Shown: piece by piece, positions 1-7,182 of the stretch
Layout of the letters: every line of letters begins with the position of its first letter
How positions within the stretch are numbered: the stretch's first letter is position 1
DNA from: Clostridiales bacterium
GTDB taxonomy: Bacteria > Bacillota > Clostridia > Oscillospirales > CAG-272
Assembly (NCBI GenBank): GCA_016280525.1
Contig: JAEEGW010000187.1
Location: 1 to 7,374 of the forward strand
DNA length: 7,374 bases
Direction: 5' to 3'
The notes under the pieces: generated by a model
Told to the model about the DNA's origin: nothing
Databases searched by the model: none
What the model saw: the letters and a program-made list of their open reading frames with translations, nothing else
Translations under genes and position numbers: made by a program

Positions 1-620
1 ACGTACTCTGCGCCGGCCGACAAAAGATCAGCACATATATTCTCGCAATCCGATTCGCTCATATTGAATCCCGGGATGAGAGGGATCCTTACGTGAACGC
101 TTTTTTTGTTTGACAAAAGGCTGCAAAGATTTGACAGCACAAGCGATTTGTCGCCGCCGCAGATATTTTTATAAGCTTCGTCGTCTGCGGTTTTATAGTC
201 GTAGTAGAATATATCCGCGCTGTCAATAACAGATACAAAATTCTCCCACGGTACGCATCCGGCTGTATCTATGATTACGGAAACGCCGTTTTTGTGAAGC
301 TCCGAGCACAGCTCGGAAACGGCTCCATACTGAAGCATAGGCTCTCCACCGCTTAACGTAACGCCGCCGTCTCCCGCCCGGTAGAATTCAATATCCTCCA
401 TAATATCGGATACGACTTCTTTAACGGTCATTATTTTTCCGTATGATACTATCTTGTTCGCGTTTCTGTATTCAAGCATCTGCGGTTCTGGCGAGATATT
501 CTCGGGATTGTGACACCACGGGCATTTTAAATTACAGCCTTTTAAAAATACAGTCGTTCTTATTCCCGGTCCGTCTCCGGTAGAAAAACGCTGGATGCAC
601 GATACGTTCAATTTCTTCAT
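1..620 (-). CDS. Glycyl-radical enzyme activating protein (radical SAM), 5' part; C-terminus beyond the left edge
   Basis: This radical-SAM activase cleaves S-adenosylmethionine and abstracts a hydrogen from the glycine of its partner GRE, encoded immediately upstream. About 206 residues are visible. The opening FSTGDGPGIRTTVFLKGC is the typical start of the pyruvate formate-lyase (PFL) activase family. Cys29, Cys33 and Cys36 form the Cx3Cx2C [4Fe-4S]/SAM motif (CNLKCPWC), followed by HNPE. The SAM-binding GGE motif is at 91-93 in GGVTLSGGEP. Asp118-Thr119 and Asp141-x-Lys143 match the conserved IDT and DxK positions, and HVRIPLIPG near 183-191 is the usual later strand. Between the first motif and the TVKEV helix (about residues 41-64) there is no cysteine, so the two-cluster ferredoxin insert of most dehydratase-type GRE activases is absent. 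The ATG overlaps the stop of the GRE gene by 4 bp (ATGA), implying translational coupling. Family assignment is firm. The partner is inferred from context, and no substrate-specific symbol is justified. Confidence 0.95.
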   Translation of the reverse strand, partial: MKKLNVSCIQRFSTGDGPGIRTTVFLKGCNLKCPWCHNPENISPEPQMLEYRNANKIVSYGKIMTVKEVVSDIMEDIEFYRAGDGGVTLSGGEPMLQYGAVSELCSELHKNGVSVIIDTAGCVPWENFVSVIDSADIFYYDYKTADDEAYKNICGGDKSLVLSNLCSLLSNKKSVHVRIPLIPGFNMSESDCENICADLLSAGAEY

Positions 621-2716
621 ATCGTTTGCTGCGTCCTGCTAAGGATATCTTCCTGGACTTCTTTTGACAGTGTTATGTAGATCGCTGAAAAACCGGAAAC
701 TCTTACAACGAGTGACGGATATTTTTCCGGGTGATCCATAGCGTCCTGCAATACTTCGCGAGACGTGGAGTTTATTTGTATCTCCTGGCCGCCGCGGCTG
801 AAATATACGCGTATGAGCTGCAGAAGCTTATCGCGCTTGCCGTCTTTGAAAGCGTCCGGCGAGAATTTCTGATTGACGACCGTTCCGCACGCGCAGCGCG
901 TATAATCAGGTTTTGAAACGCTTAAAAGCGTTGACGTGACGCCTCTTATATCGCAGCCGTACGTAGGCGACGCGGCGTCAGATAACGGCTTACCCGCAAG
1001 TCTGCCGTCCGGCGTAGCGGATAAGTGTCTGCCGGCGTCTATATTTGAAATATTCGCCGCCATGGCCGTGTAATACGCGCCGCCGTCGTTTGTCGTATAG
1101 CCGTCAAACATATCGGACAGCGTATTCGTATACCACACGCCGTATTTGTCCGCAAAGCCGTCGTTGTTGCCGTATTTCGGAGCTTCAAGAAGCGTTTTTC
1201 TCAACTCTTCAAAGCCTTCAAAATTGTTGTTTATCGCTTCTTTTATTACAGATAATGACGCGGTTTTGTCAATATAAACCGTCTTTTCTATAGCGGATAA
1301 ACAGTCGCTTACGGTCCCTATACCCATAAGCACCGCGCCGTGAACGGACGGATATTTACTGCCGCCCATATTTATGTCAAGTCCTCTTTCAATACAGAAA
1401 TCACAGAAGCAGGACATAAACGGCGACGTATGATTTTCCGGATCGGCAACGTAAGACGCCGCTCTCGTGCATTTAACGTAATCGCACGCACCCTCAGCCA
1501 GATTTTCTTTATATATCGCCATGAATTCGTCCATTGACGAAATGTTATCAAGTGCATCGTCGTCGTTACGCTCAAATATCGCAAGCAGATATTTGATAGG
1601 ATCGAAACGCCCGTCTACCCATGGCGGCTGTTTTCCTGTTATAAAGTTCTCGATACAGCCGACCATGCAGTAGTTGCGTACGTCCTTTATATCGTATCCT
1701 TTACGTGCAAGAGCCGCCATATTCACGTCGTCGTTCATGAGCGCCGGATATCCCAGACCCGTGCCTATAACTTTAAGGCACTCGTCAAGGAACTTATCCG
1801 GGCAGTCAGCCGTTATTCTCGCGGAGAGGTTCGGTCCGGGCATATTCACGTCTCTTACGGCGTGAAGAACGCGGTATGACAGACCGTTTACGGAACAAAT
1901 CCCATCTTCGTCAACACCGCCTATGCAGATATTGACGACGTCGTCGCCGCCCGTGTATCTGCGCTCGCATATCTTTGCAAAAACGTTTGATAAAAGCTCC
2001 TCCGCGTATTCTTCATCAATCAAACCGTTATTTATATCGCGTTCGTACAGCGGATACAGATATCTGTCGATCCTGCCGAGAGCCATCGCGTATCTGCCCT
2101 CCGATACAAAACATATATGCAGCATCCACACGAGCTGCAGCCCTTGCTCAAACGTCTGCGGCGCGGAATTTATAAGCGTTATACAGTTTTCTCTTATCTT
2201 TTGAAGCCGCGATTTTTCGTATCCTTCCGCATTAAAAAGCTCTTCAGCTTTGTCCGCGTATAATTGCAGCTTATCGCAAAACGCGCAAAGCGTTTCTTTC
2301 ATTGAATACAGAAATTCTACTTTATCCGGTTCGTCTGAATGAGATACTATCGATCTTTCGATCCTGTCAAAAAGTCCCGGTATGCCGACTTTTACCGCCG
2401 TAAAATAATCCGGTGCGAAATGGTCCGCGTTTTTAAGAAATCCGCGTTCCGGGTATTTTGCCATATAGCCGTTTACGCTCTTTATTTCATCCTCATTCAA
2501 TGAAACGAAATACGGTCTTATACTGCCGACTATAAGATCGTTTTTGTAAATATAAGGCTCCGCTTTCGTAAACAACGCGGCTATACCGTCCGCACGCACG
2601 GCGGACGGCGATCTGCCGTCTGATTTTTCATAGCCTTTGCAGCGGTAAAAATCCGGGCAGAAACAGCCGGCGGGCTTATTTTCCATTTCCTTTTGAAGAG
2701 CTTTCAAGATCTTCAT
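617..2716 (-). CDS. Glycyl radical enzyme, PFL/glycerol-dehydratase-like superfamily, substrate unknown (699 aa)
   Basis: This is a cytosolic, oxygen-sensitive radical enzyme, complete at both ends. The PFL-like body includes IYKNDLIVGS (about 56-65), GRIDRYLYPLY (214-224), PNLSARI (about 295-301) and GLGYPALMNDDV (about 320-331). The thiyl-radical cysteine is Cys354, in GCIEN, with Glu356 two residues on. Cys-x-Glu is the dehydratase/lyase type, not the Cys-Cys pair of true pyruvate formate-lyase. Asp368 lies 14 residues after Cys354, matching the active-site Asp of glycerol dehydratase (DhaB1 C433/E435/D447), and His99 (DHFAPDY) may match its His164. The glycyl radical loop is RVSGF with Gly675, and the terminus SKEVQEDILSRTQQ is normal. 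Differences: Asn follows the Glu where Pro is usual; the His-Ser pair of glycerol dehydratase has no clear match near 207-213; and 699 residues is short against about 780-850. No encapsulation peptide is evident. The start is the ATG 5 bp after polC, with GGAGG 13 nt upstream. It is probably a dehydratase or C-X lyase; the substrate cannot be named. Confidence 0.95.
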   Translation of the reverse strand: MKILKALQKEMENKPAGCFCPDFYRCKGYEKSDGRSPSAVRADGIAALFTKAEPYIYKNDLIVGSIRPYFVSLNEDEIKSVNGYMAKYPERGFLKNADHFAPDYFTAVKVGIPGLFDRIERSIVSHSDEPDKVEFLYSMKETLCAFCDKLQLYADKAEELFNAEGYEKSRLQKIRENCITLINSAPQTFEQGLQLVWMLHICFVSEGRYAMALGRIDRYLYPLYERDINNGLIDEEYAEELLSNVFAKICERRYTGGDDVVNICIGGVDEDGICSVNGLSYRVLHAVRDVNMPGPNLSARITADCPDKFLDECLKVIGTGLGYPALMNDDVNMAALARKGYDIKDVRNYCMVGCIENFITGKQPPWVDGRFDPIKYLLAIFERNDDDALDNISSMDEFMAIYKENLAEGACDYVKCTRAASYVADPENHTSPFMSCFCDFCIERGLDINMGGSKYPSVHGAVLMGIGTVSDCLSAIEKTVYIDKTASLSVIKEAINNNFEGFEELRKTLLEAPKYGNNDGFADKYGVWYTNTLSDMFDGYTTNDGGAYYTAMAANISNIDAGRHLSATPDGRLAGKPLSDAASPTYGCDIRGVTSTLLSVSKPDYTRCACGTVVNQKFSPDAFKDGKRDKLLQLIRVYFSRGGQEIQINSTSREVLQDAMDHPEKYPSLVVRVSGFSAIYITLSKEVQEDILSRTQQTI
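634..637 (-). promoter_or_regulatory. Weak Shine-Dalgarno (AGGA) for the activase gene, inside the GRE 3' end
   Basis: AGGA (in AGCAGGACG) lies 13 nt upstream of the activase ATG at 620, within the last codons of the GRE gene. It is a weak site. Together with the 4-bp ATGA overlap it suggests the activase depends largely on translational coupling, which would keep activase below or equal to GRE. Confidence 0.4.
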
Positions 2717-2721
2717 AACTT

Positions 2722-5700
2722 TTATTCGTCCTCCGAATAATTATTGAGCATAGAAAACATGGTTATCTGGTTCGTTTCGTCAAGGTTTTTCAAAACTCCC
2801 TCTTTGCGCAATAGTTCTATAACGCTGTTTGAGAGCTTTGCGTACTGTTTAAGATCCTGAACGGAGTTTATACGATACTTTCTGCACGCTTCCGCAATGT
2901 TTTCTGCCGCGCTCTCGCCGAGGCCGCCTAAGCTGGCATACGGCAATCTGATCATGCCGTGCTCCGGCAAAAACGCCTTGCTGTCGGATTTGTTGAGCGC
3001 AACTGGCAGGAATTTGATGCCGCGGCACATAGCCTCAAGTACGAGCTGACAGGTAGAGTAAATATCGTCGTCTCTTGCCGTCTTATCGTTGTTTCTGCCG
3101 TACTCAAGCATCCATTCTTTAACGGCGCTCTTCCCTTTCATAACGAGCGAAGCGTCAAATCCGTCCGGTGCGGCGGTAAAGAACGCCGCGTAGAATTCAA
3201 GCGGATTGTAGATCTTGTGATATCCGAGCCTTATTGCGGATATAACGTACGCCGCCGCGTGCGCTTTCGGGAACATGTACTTTATTTTAAGGCATGACTG
3301 TATGTACCATTCCGGTACGTCGTGCTCTCTCATTGCCTTAAAGTGTTCTTCCGTTAAGACTTTGGGCGGTTTATTGCCTTTTCTTACTATCTCCATTATC
3401 TGGAACGCCATTTTCGGCTCGAGCCCTTTATAGAGCAGATATACCATTATGCTGTCGCGTGTTCCTATTACCTGGGAAATATCGCACACGCCGTCTTTTA
3501 TAAGCGACTGCGCGTTGTCAAGCCAAACGCCCGTGCCGTGAGACAGACCGGATATCTGTAGCATATCGGAAAAGTTTTTAGGCTGCGCGTCTTCAAGCAT
3601 CTGACGCACGAATTTCGTACCCAGCTCCGGCAGACCGAACGTGCCGCTTGATAAAGGTTTGTCCGAATTAGTCTCGTCTATATCCTGCGGAGTTATGCCG
3701 AGAGGCTCCGTTGACGTGAAGAGCTTGTAGACCTGCGGGTCCGTAAGCGGCGTGTCAAGTATATTCGTGCCGGTGTACTTCTCTATCATCTTGTATTTTG
3801 TCGGAACATCGTGGCCGAGTATATCGAGTTTGAGTATCGTATCGTGCAGATATTCAAACGCAAAGTGCGTTGTTATTATATCGGATTTCGGATCGTCCGC
3901 GGGGTGCTGTACCGGTGTGAAATCGTAAACTTCGTATTCTCTCGGAACGACTATGATTCCGCCGGGATGCTGGCCCGTTGTGCGCTTGCATCCGACGATC
4001 ATATTTACGAGATGCTGTACTTCTGCGTTGCGGAGTTCTATCCCGTTGTCTTCAATATACTTGATAACGTGCAGACCGAAAGCCGTTTTCGGCTTTATGC
4101 CGCCGATCGTTCCGGCTCTGAAAACGTTTTCGGCGCCGAACAGCGTCTCGGTGTATTTGTGAGCGTCCGCCTGGACGTCGCCCGAGAAGTTAAGGTCAAT
4201 ATCGGGCGATTTGTCGCCGTCAAAGCCCAAAAACGTTTCAAACGGAATATCGTGTCCGTCGCGGACGTAGGGCGTGCCGCAGTCGGGACAGTTCTTTTCC
4301 GGCAAGTCGAATCCCGAGCCGACGGAACCGTCGGTTATAAATTCGGATCTTCTGCAATTCGGGCATCTGTAATGCGGCGGCAGCGGGTTTACCTCCGTTA
4401 TATTTGACATTGTCGCGACAAATGAAGAACCGACCGAGCCTCGCGAGCCAACCTGATAACCCTTTGATTCGCTGTTTTCAACGAGCTTTTTGGCGATCAC
4501 GTACAAAACGCCGAATCCGTGCTTGATAATAGGCGTCAGTTCCCTTTCAAGCCTGTCTTTTACTATCTTCGGCGGATCGTCGCCGTAGAGGCGGTGCATA
4601 TTCTTATAGCAGATATCTTTCAGCTCGTCGTCCGCGCCCTCTATGCTCGGCGGATATTTGCCGGTCGGTATAGGACGCACTTTTTCGATCATATCCGCTA
4701 CTTCATTCGGGTATCTTATCACAACGTCGTATCTGGTCTGCTCGTCAAGATAGGAAAATTCTTCCAGCATTTCCTCCGTGTTATAGAAATGCACGGCAAC
4801 GTCGTCATCGTCTATTTTAACCTTTTTGCCGTGATACAAAAGATGCTTTCCTATCTCGTCGCTTTTATCCAAAACGTTGCATCCGGACGTCGCGCAGACG
4901 GGCTTTCCGTTCTTTATACCGAGCTCGATAATTCTTTTGTTTATCGATCTTATTTGTTCTTCACCGGATACAGTGGAGCGTTTTATAAGATCGTAGCTGC
5001 ATTCAACGGGCTGAACTTCAAGATAGTCGTAATATTCTATAATATCGTTTAATTCGTCGTCAGACTTGCCGTCGATAATGGCCTGGAACAGCTCGCCTTT
5101 ATAAGATCCGGAGCCTATGATAAGCCCGTCTCTGTGCTCGGATAAGACTGATTTAGGTATTAAAGGATTGCGGTAAAAATACTTTAAGTTTGAATATGAT
5201 ATGAGCTTATACAGATTTTTCAAGCCCGCTTTGTTTTTGACAAGCAGAACTATCCTTCTGTTTTTCTGCTTTATGAATTCCGTTCCGCCCGCCATCGACG
5301 AATTCAGCTCGTCTATCGAATCAATGCCGTCCGCACGAAGTTTATCGCACATTTTAAAGAATATAAGCGCGAGCATTTCCGCGTCGGCGGACGCTCTGTG
5401 ATGCTCAAAATCGCCCAAACCGTAGTGGTTAGCCACGATATCGAGCTTATGGCGCTTCAGCTCCGGATTCAGATATCTTGAAAGCGGAACGGTATCTATG
5501 TATTTCGGGTCAAACGGTATGTTGTGGCGTTTCGCCGCGGCGGATATGAAGTTTATGTCAAACGGCGCGTTGTGCGCAACAAAAGTTCTGTGTCCGGCAA
5601 ATTCGATAAAAGCTTTAACGGCGTCTTCCTCGTGCGGCGCGCCCGCGACCATATCGTCCGATATACCGGTCAGTTTCGTTATATCGTCCGGTATATCGGT

Positions 5701-7182
5701 CTCCGGGTCGACAAACGTCTCAAAAGTGCTTATTATCTCGCCGCTTTTTACAATTACAGCGCCTATTTCTATAAGTCTGTTTGACAGTGCCGAAAGACCC
5801 GTGGTCTCCGTATCGAACACTACGAATTCGTCGTCAAGCATACCCAGATCGCTGCCGTATGCGGCTCTCTGCGTATCGTCAACGAAATATCCGTCAATAC
5901 CGTATATTACTTTTATATCCGTGCCGGCTTTTGCAAGCGCTTCGGACGTTATCATCGCTTTGGGATAACCCTGCGCGTTTCCGCTGTCCGTTATCGCTAT
6001 GGCTTTATGTCCCCACGACGCCGCTATATTGACGGCGGTATCAGGCGGTATAGTCGATTCAAGCGACGACATCTGCGTGTGAAGATGAAGCTCAACGCGT
6101 TTCTCCGGCGCGTTATCCTGCCTGTAAAGCCGCTTTATCTTTTTTATGGAATGAGGAATGAGCTGATAATCTCTGTCATACGTGTCTATTTTTATATTTC
6201 CCTTTATGGCGACGGAGGTTCCGTCCTTTAAGGAAAACAGGTTTGCTTCCTCGGACGTAAGCATGAATTTTACTTTCAGCGTTGAATCGCCGTCGGTAAC
6301 GTAGAAATACACGGAAGTCTTTTCTTTTCCGCGCAGTTCTCTTGACTCAAAGCCGAACGTCTCGCCTACCACGCATACGTTTGAGATCTGACCGTTTATA
6401 GTCCTTATCGGCACGGGGTCTATATCAAAATCCTCTCCGTATATAACGGAGCCGCCGGTGATATCAAAATAGTTTTTTCCTATACAGATCCTTGCCGGAT
6501 CTGACGTGTCGTCCCAGGGATCGTCTTCGTTTAAAGAGCTGAGCTTGCCTTTAAGCTCTTTCTGTATCTGTTCTTTGTCCGGTCTGTCGTCGTCGCGGTC
6601 CGGCGCTCTGTAATTCTTCAGCTGCAGAAGCGCTTTTTCCATTGCTTCTTTTTCAGCCGCCTCAGCTTCACGCTCTATCAGATCGTAATCGTCGCCGTCG
6701 CTTTCAACTTTGTTTAAAACTATTTTCCTTCTTATGCCGAACTCGTCAAATATAACGTCGGATATTATGGAAGCTGAATTCGCGTTGTTTATAAGAGACA
6801 TACCGGAATCGGTCTGTTTTATATTAAGCGTAATAGTATCGCCGTCAAAATCCGCGGTGTAGGAGCGTATCATACCGCGCGTCATTCCCTTGCGCGTGCT
6901 GCATTCTATGAATATCTCTTTAAAATAGTCTTCGGACAGAAGCTCAGCGTCGTATACAGGCGATATGCGTATGAACTTCATATCATAGAAAACTCTTAAG
7001 TTTTCTTCCGTTTGATAAAGCTGTTTTTTGCTGTAAATGCGGGAAAACTTCGTCTGTACGACGAAGCTCTTTTTATCTTCTCCCCACATGCTTTTTTCGA
7101 CTTCACCGTCTGCTAAAAGCATTCTCTCCGTGTTGTTATCGGCTACGTATTTTTTAAAAATTTCAGACAGCTTTTTTCCCAT
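2722..7182 (-). CDS. polC: DNA polymerase III alpha subunit, PolC type (1486 aa, with 3'-5' proofreading exonuclease)
   Basis: This is the main replicative polymerase of low-GC Gram-positives. It is complete and near the family length (about 1437 in B. subtilis). Domains in order: N-terminal region (1 to about 200, ending in an acidic charged linker); OB fold (about 255-350); first PHP half from VELHLHT (His366, His368); inserted DEDDh exonuclease with Asp457/Glu459 in FDTETTG, Asp542 in AHNAPFD, and His595/Asp600; second PHP half (about 640-800); then the polymerase. GSRGSVGSSF is near 912-921. A zinc finger uses Cys940, Cys943, Cys965 and Cys968. The catalytic palm aspartates are Asp994 and Asp996 (PDIDLNF), with Asp1120 in KLDILGH. 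GQHPGG and ISGLSHGTGVW follow, then KAHAAAYV in the fingers/C-terminal part. The clamp-binding motif QITMF is at 1472-1476. Several PHP ligand positions are substituted (TDH to TDS, SAC to SGS, a terminal His to Asn), so that domain may be non-catalytic. The start codon overlaps the ispG stop by one base (TAATG); upstream AGAAGAGA is a weak SD. Confidence 0.98.
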   Translation of the reverse strand: MGKKLSEIFKKYVADNNTERMLLADGEVEKSMWGEDKKSFVVQTKFSRIYSKKQLYQTEENLRVFYDMKFIRISPVYDAELLSEDYFKEIFIECSTRKGMTRGMIRSYTADFDGDTITLNIKQTDSGMSLINNANSASIISDVIFDEFGIRRKIVLNKVESDGDDYDLIEREAEAAEKEAMEKALLQLKNYRAPDRDDDRPDKEQIQKELKGKLSSLNEDDPWDDTSDPARICIGKNYFDITGGSVIYGEDFDIDPVPIRTINGQISNVCVVGETFGFESRELRGKEKTSVYFYVTDGDSTLKVKFMLTSEEANLFSLKDGTSVAIKGNIKIDTYDRDYQLIPHSIKKIKRLYRQDNAPEKRVELHLHTQMSSLESTIPPDTAVNIAASWGHKAIAITDSGNAQGYPKAMITSEALAKAGTDIKVIYGIDGYFVDDTQRAAYGSDLGMLDDEFVVFDTETTGLSALSNRLIEIGAVIVKSGEIISTFETFVDPETDIPDDITKLTGISDDMVAGAPHEEDAVKAFIEFAGHRTFVAHNAPFDINFISAAAKRHNIPFDPKYIDTVPLSRYLNPELKRHKLDIVANHYGLGDFEHHRASADAEMLALIFFKMCDKLRADGIDSIDELNSSMAGGTEFIKQKNRRIVLLVKNKAGLKNLYKLISYSNLKYFYRNPLIPKSVLSEHRDGLIIGSGSYKGELFQAIIDGKSDDELNDIIEYYDYLEVQPVECSYDLIKRSTVSGEEQIRSINKRIIELGIKNGKPVCATSGCNVLDKSDEIGKHLLYHGKKVKIDDDDVAVHFYNTEEMLEEFSYLDEQTRYDVVIRYPNEVADMIEKVRPIPTGKYPPSIEGADDELKDICYKNMHRLYGDDPPKIVKDRLERELTPIIKHGFGVLYVIAKKLVENSESKGYQVGSRGSVGSSFVATMSNITEVNPLPPHYRCPNCRRSEFITDGSVGSGFDLPEKNCPDCGTPYVRDGHDIPFETFLGFDGDKSPDIDLNFSGDVQADAHKYTETLFGAENVFRAGTIGGIKPKTAFGLHVIKYIEDNGIELRNAEVQHLVNMIVGCKRTTGQHPGGIIVVPREYEVYDFTPVQHPADDPKSDIITTHFAFEYLHDTILKLDILGHDVPTKYKMIEKYTGTNILDTPLTDPQVYKLFTSTEPLGITPQDIDETNSDKPLSSGTFGLPELGTKFVRQMLEDAQPKNFSDMLQISGLSHGTGVWLDNAQSLIKDGVCDISQVIGTRDSIMVYLLYKGLEPKMAFQIMEIVRKGNKPPKVLTEEHFKAMREHDVPEWYIQSCLKIKYMFPKAHAAAYVISAIRLGYHKIYNPLEFYAAFFTAAPDGFDASLVMKGKSAVKEWMLEYGRNNDKTARDDDIYSTCQLVLEAMCRGIKFLPVALNKSDSKAFLPEHGMIRLPYASLGGLGESAAENIAEACRKYRINSVQDLKQYAKLSNSVIELLRKEGVLKNLDETNQITMFSMLNNYSEDE
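2730..2734 (-). promoter_or_regulatory. Shine-Dalgarno (GGAGG) for the GRE gene, inside the polC 3' end
   Basis: GGAGG on the minus strand lies 13 nt before the GRE ATG at 2716, a slightly long spacing. It sits within the last codons of polC (Ser-Glu-Asp-Glu-stop), so ribosomes finishing polC pass directly over it. It supports the ATG at 2716 over the in-frame ATG ten codons later, which has only a GGA about 4 nt away. It also argues that the GRE is translated from the polC transcript. Confidence 0.7.
5658..5699 (-). repeat. 12-bp perfect inverted repeat (18-nt spacer) within the polC exonuclease region
   Basis: CCGATATACCGG (5658-5669) and CCGGTATATCGG (5688-5699) are perfect reverse complements separated by 18 nt, so the polC mRNA could form a 12-bp stem there. 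The same stretch is also an imperfect direct repeat of 20-mers at 5651-5670 and 5681-5700 (18 of 20 identical, 30-bp period), encoding the similar peptides TDIPDDI and TGISDDM. The structure is seen directly. A regulatory role is not supported, because the region is ordinary PolC exonuclease coding sequence and the repeat may follow from the peptide similarity. Confidence 0.4.

Noticed and set aside
1923..2204. Short plus-strand frames opposite the GRE gene
   Set aside because: They overlap each other and the intact GRE frame and show no motifs or ribosome binding sites.
617..2716. GRE as pyruvate formate-lyase (pflB)
   Set aside because: True PFL has adjacent catalytic cysteines (Cys-Cys). 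This protein has a single Cys in GCIE with a following Glu, which is the dehydratase/lyase arrangement.
2717..2721. Terminator or promoter between polC and the GRE gene
   Set aside because: The gap is only 5 bp, with no hairpin plus T-run and no room for promoter elements outside the polC coding sequence.
3811..4407. 198-codon plus-strand open frame opposite polC
   Set aside because: It lies wholly antisense to the PolC zinc finger and palm, which carry clear conserved motifs. Its translation has no recognisable family features, and no plausible start context was seen.
4519..5052. 177-codon plus-strand open frame opposite polC, with hydrophobic runs
   Set aside because: It is antisense to conserved PolC sequence. 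The hydrophobic look follows from complementing acidic/lysine-rich codons; no independent evidence for a gene.
5498..5968. 156-codon plus-strand frame rich in Ser/Ile/Val, resembling a secreted protein
   Set aside because: It is antisense to the exonuclease domain with intact DEDDh residues. The composition is a shadow of Asp/Glu-rich minus-strand codons.
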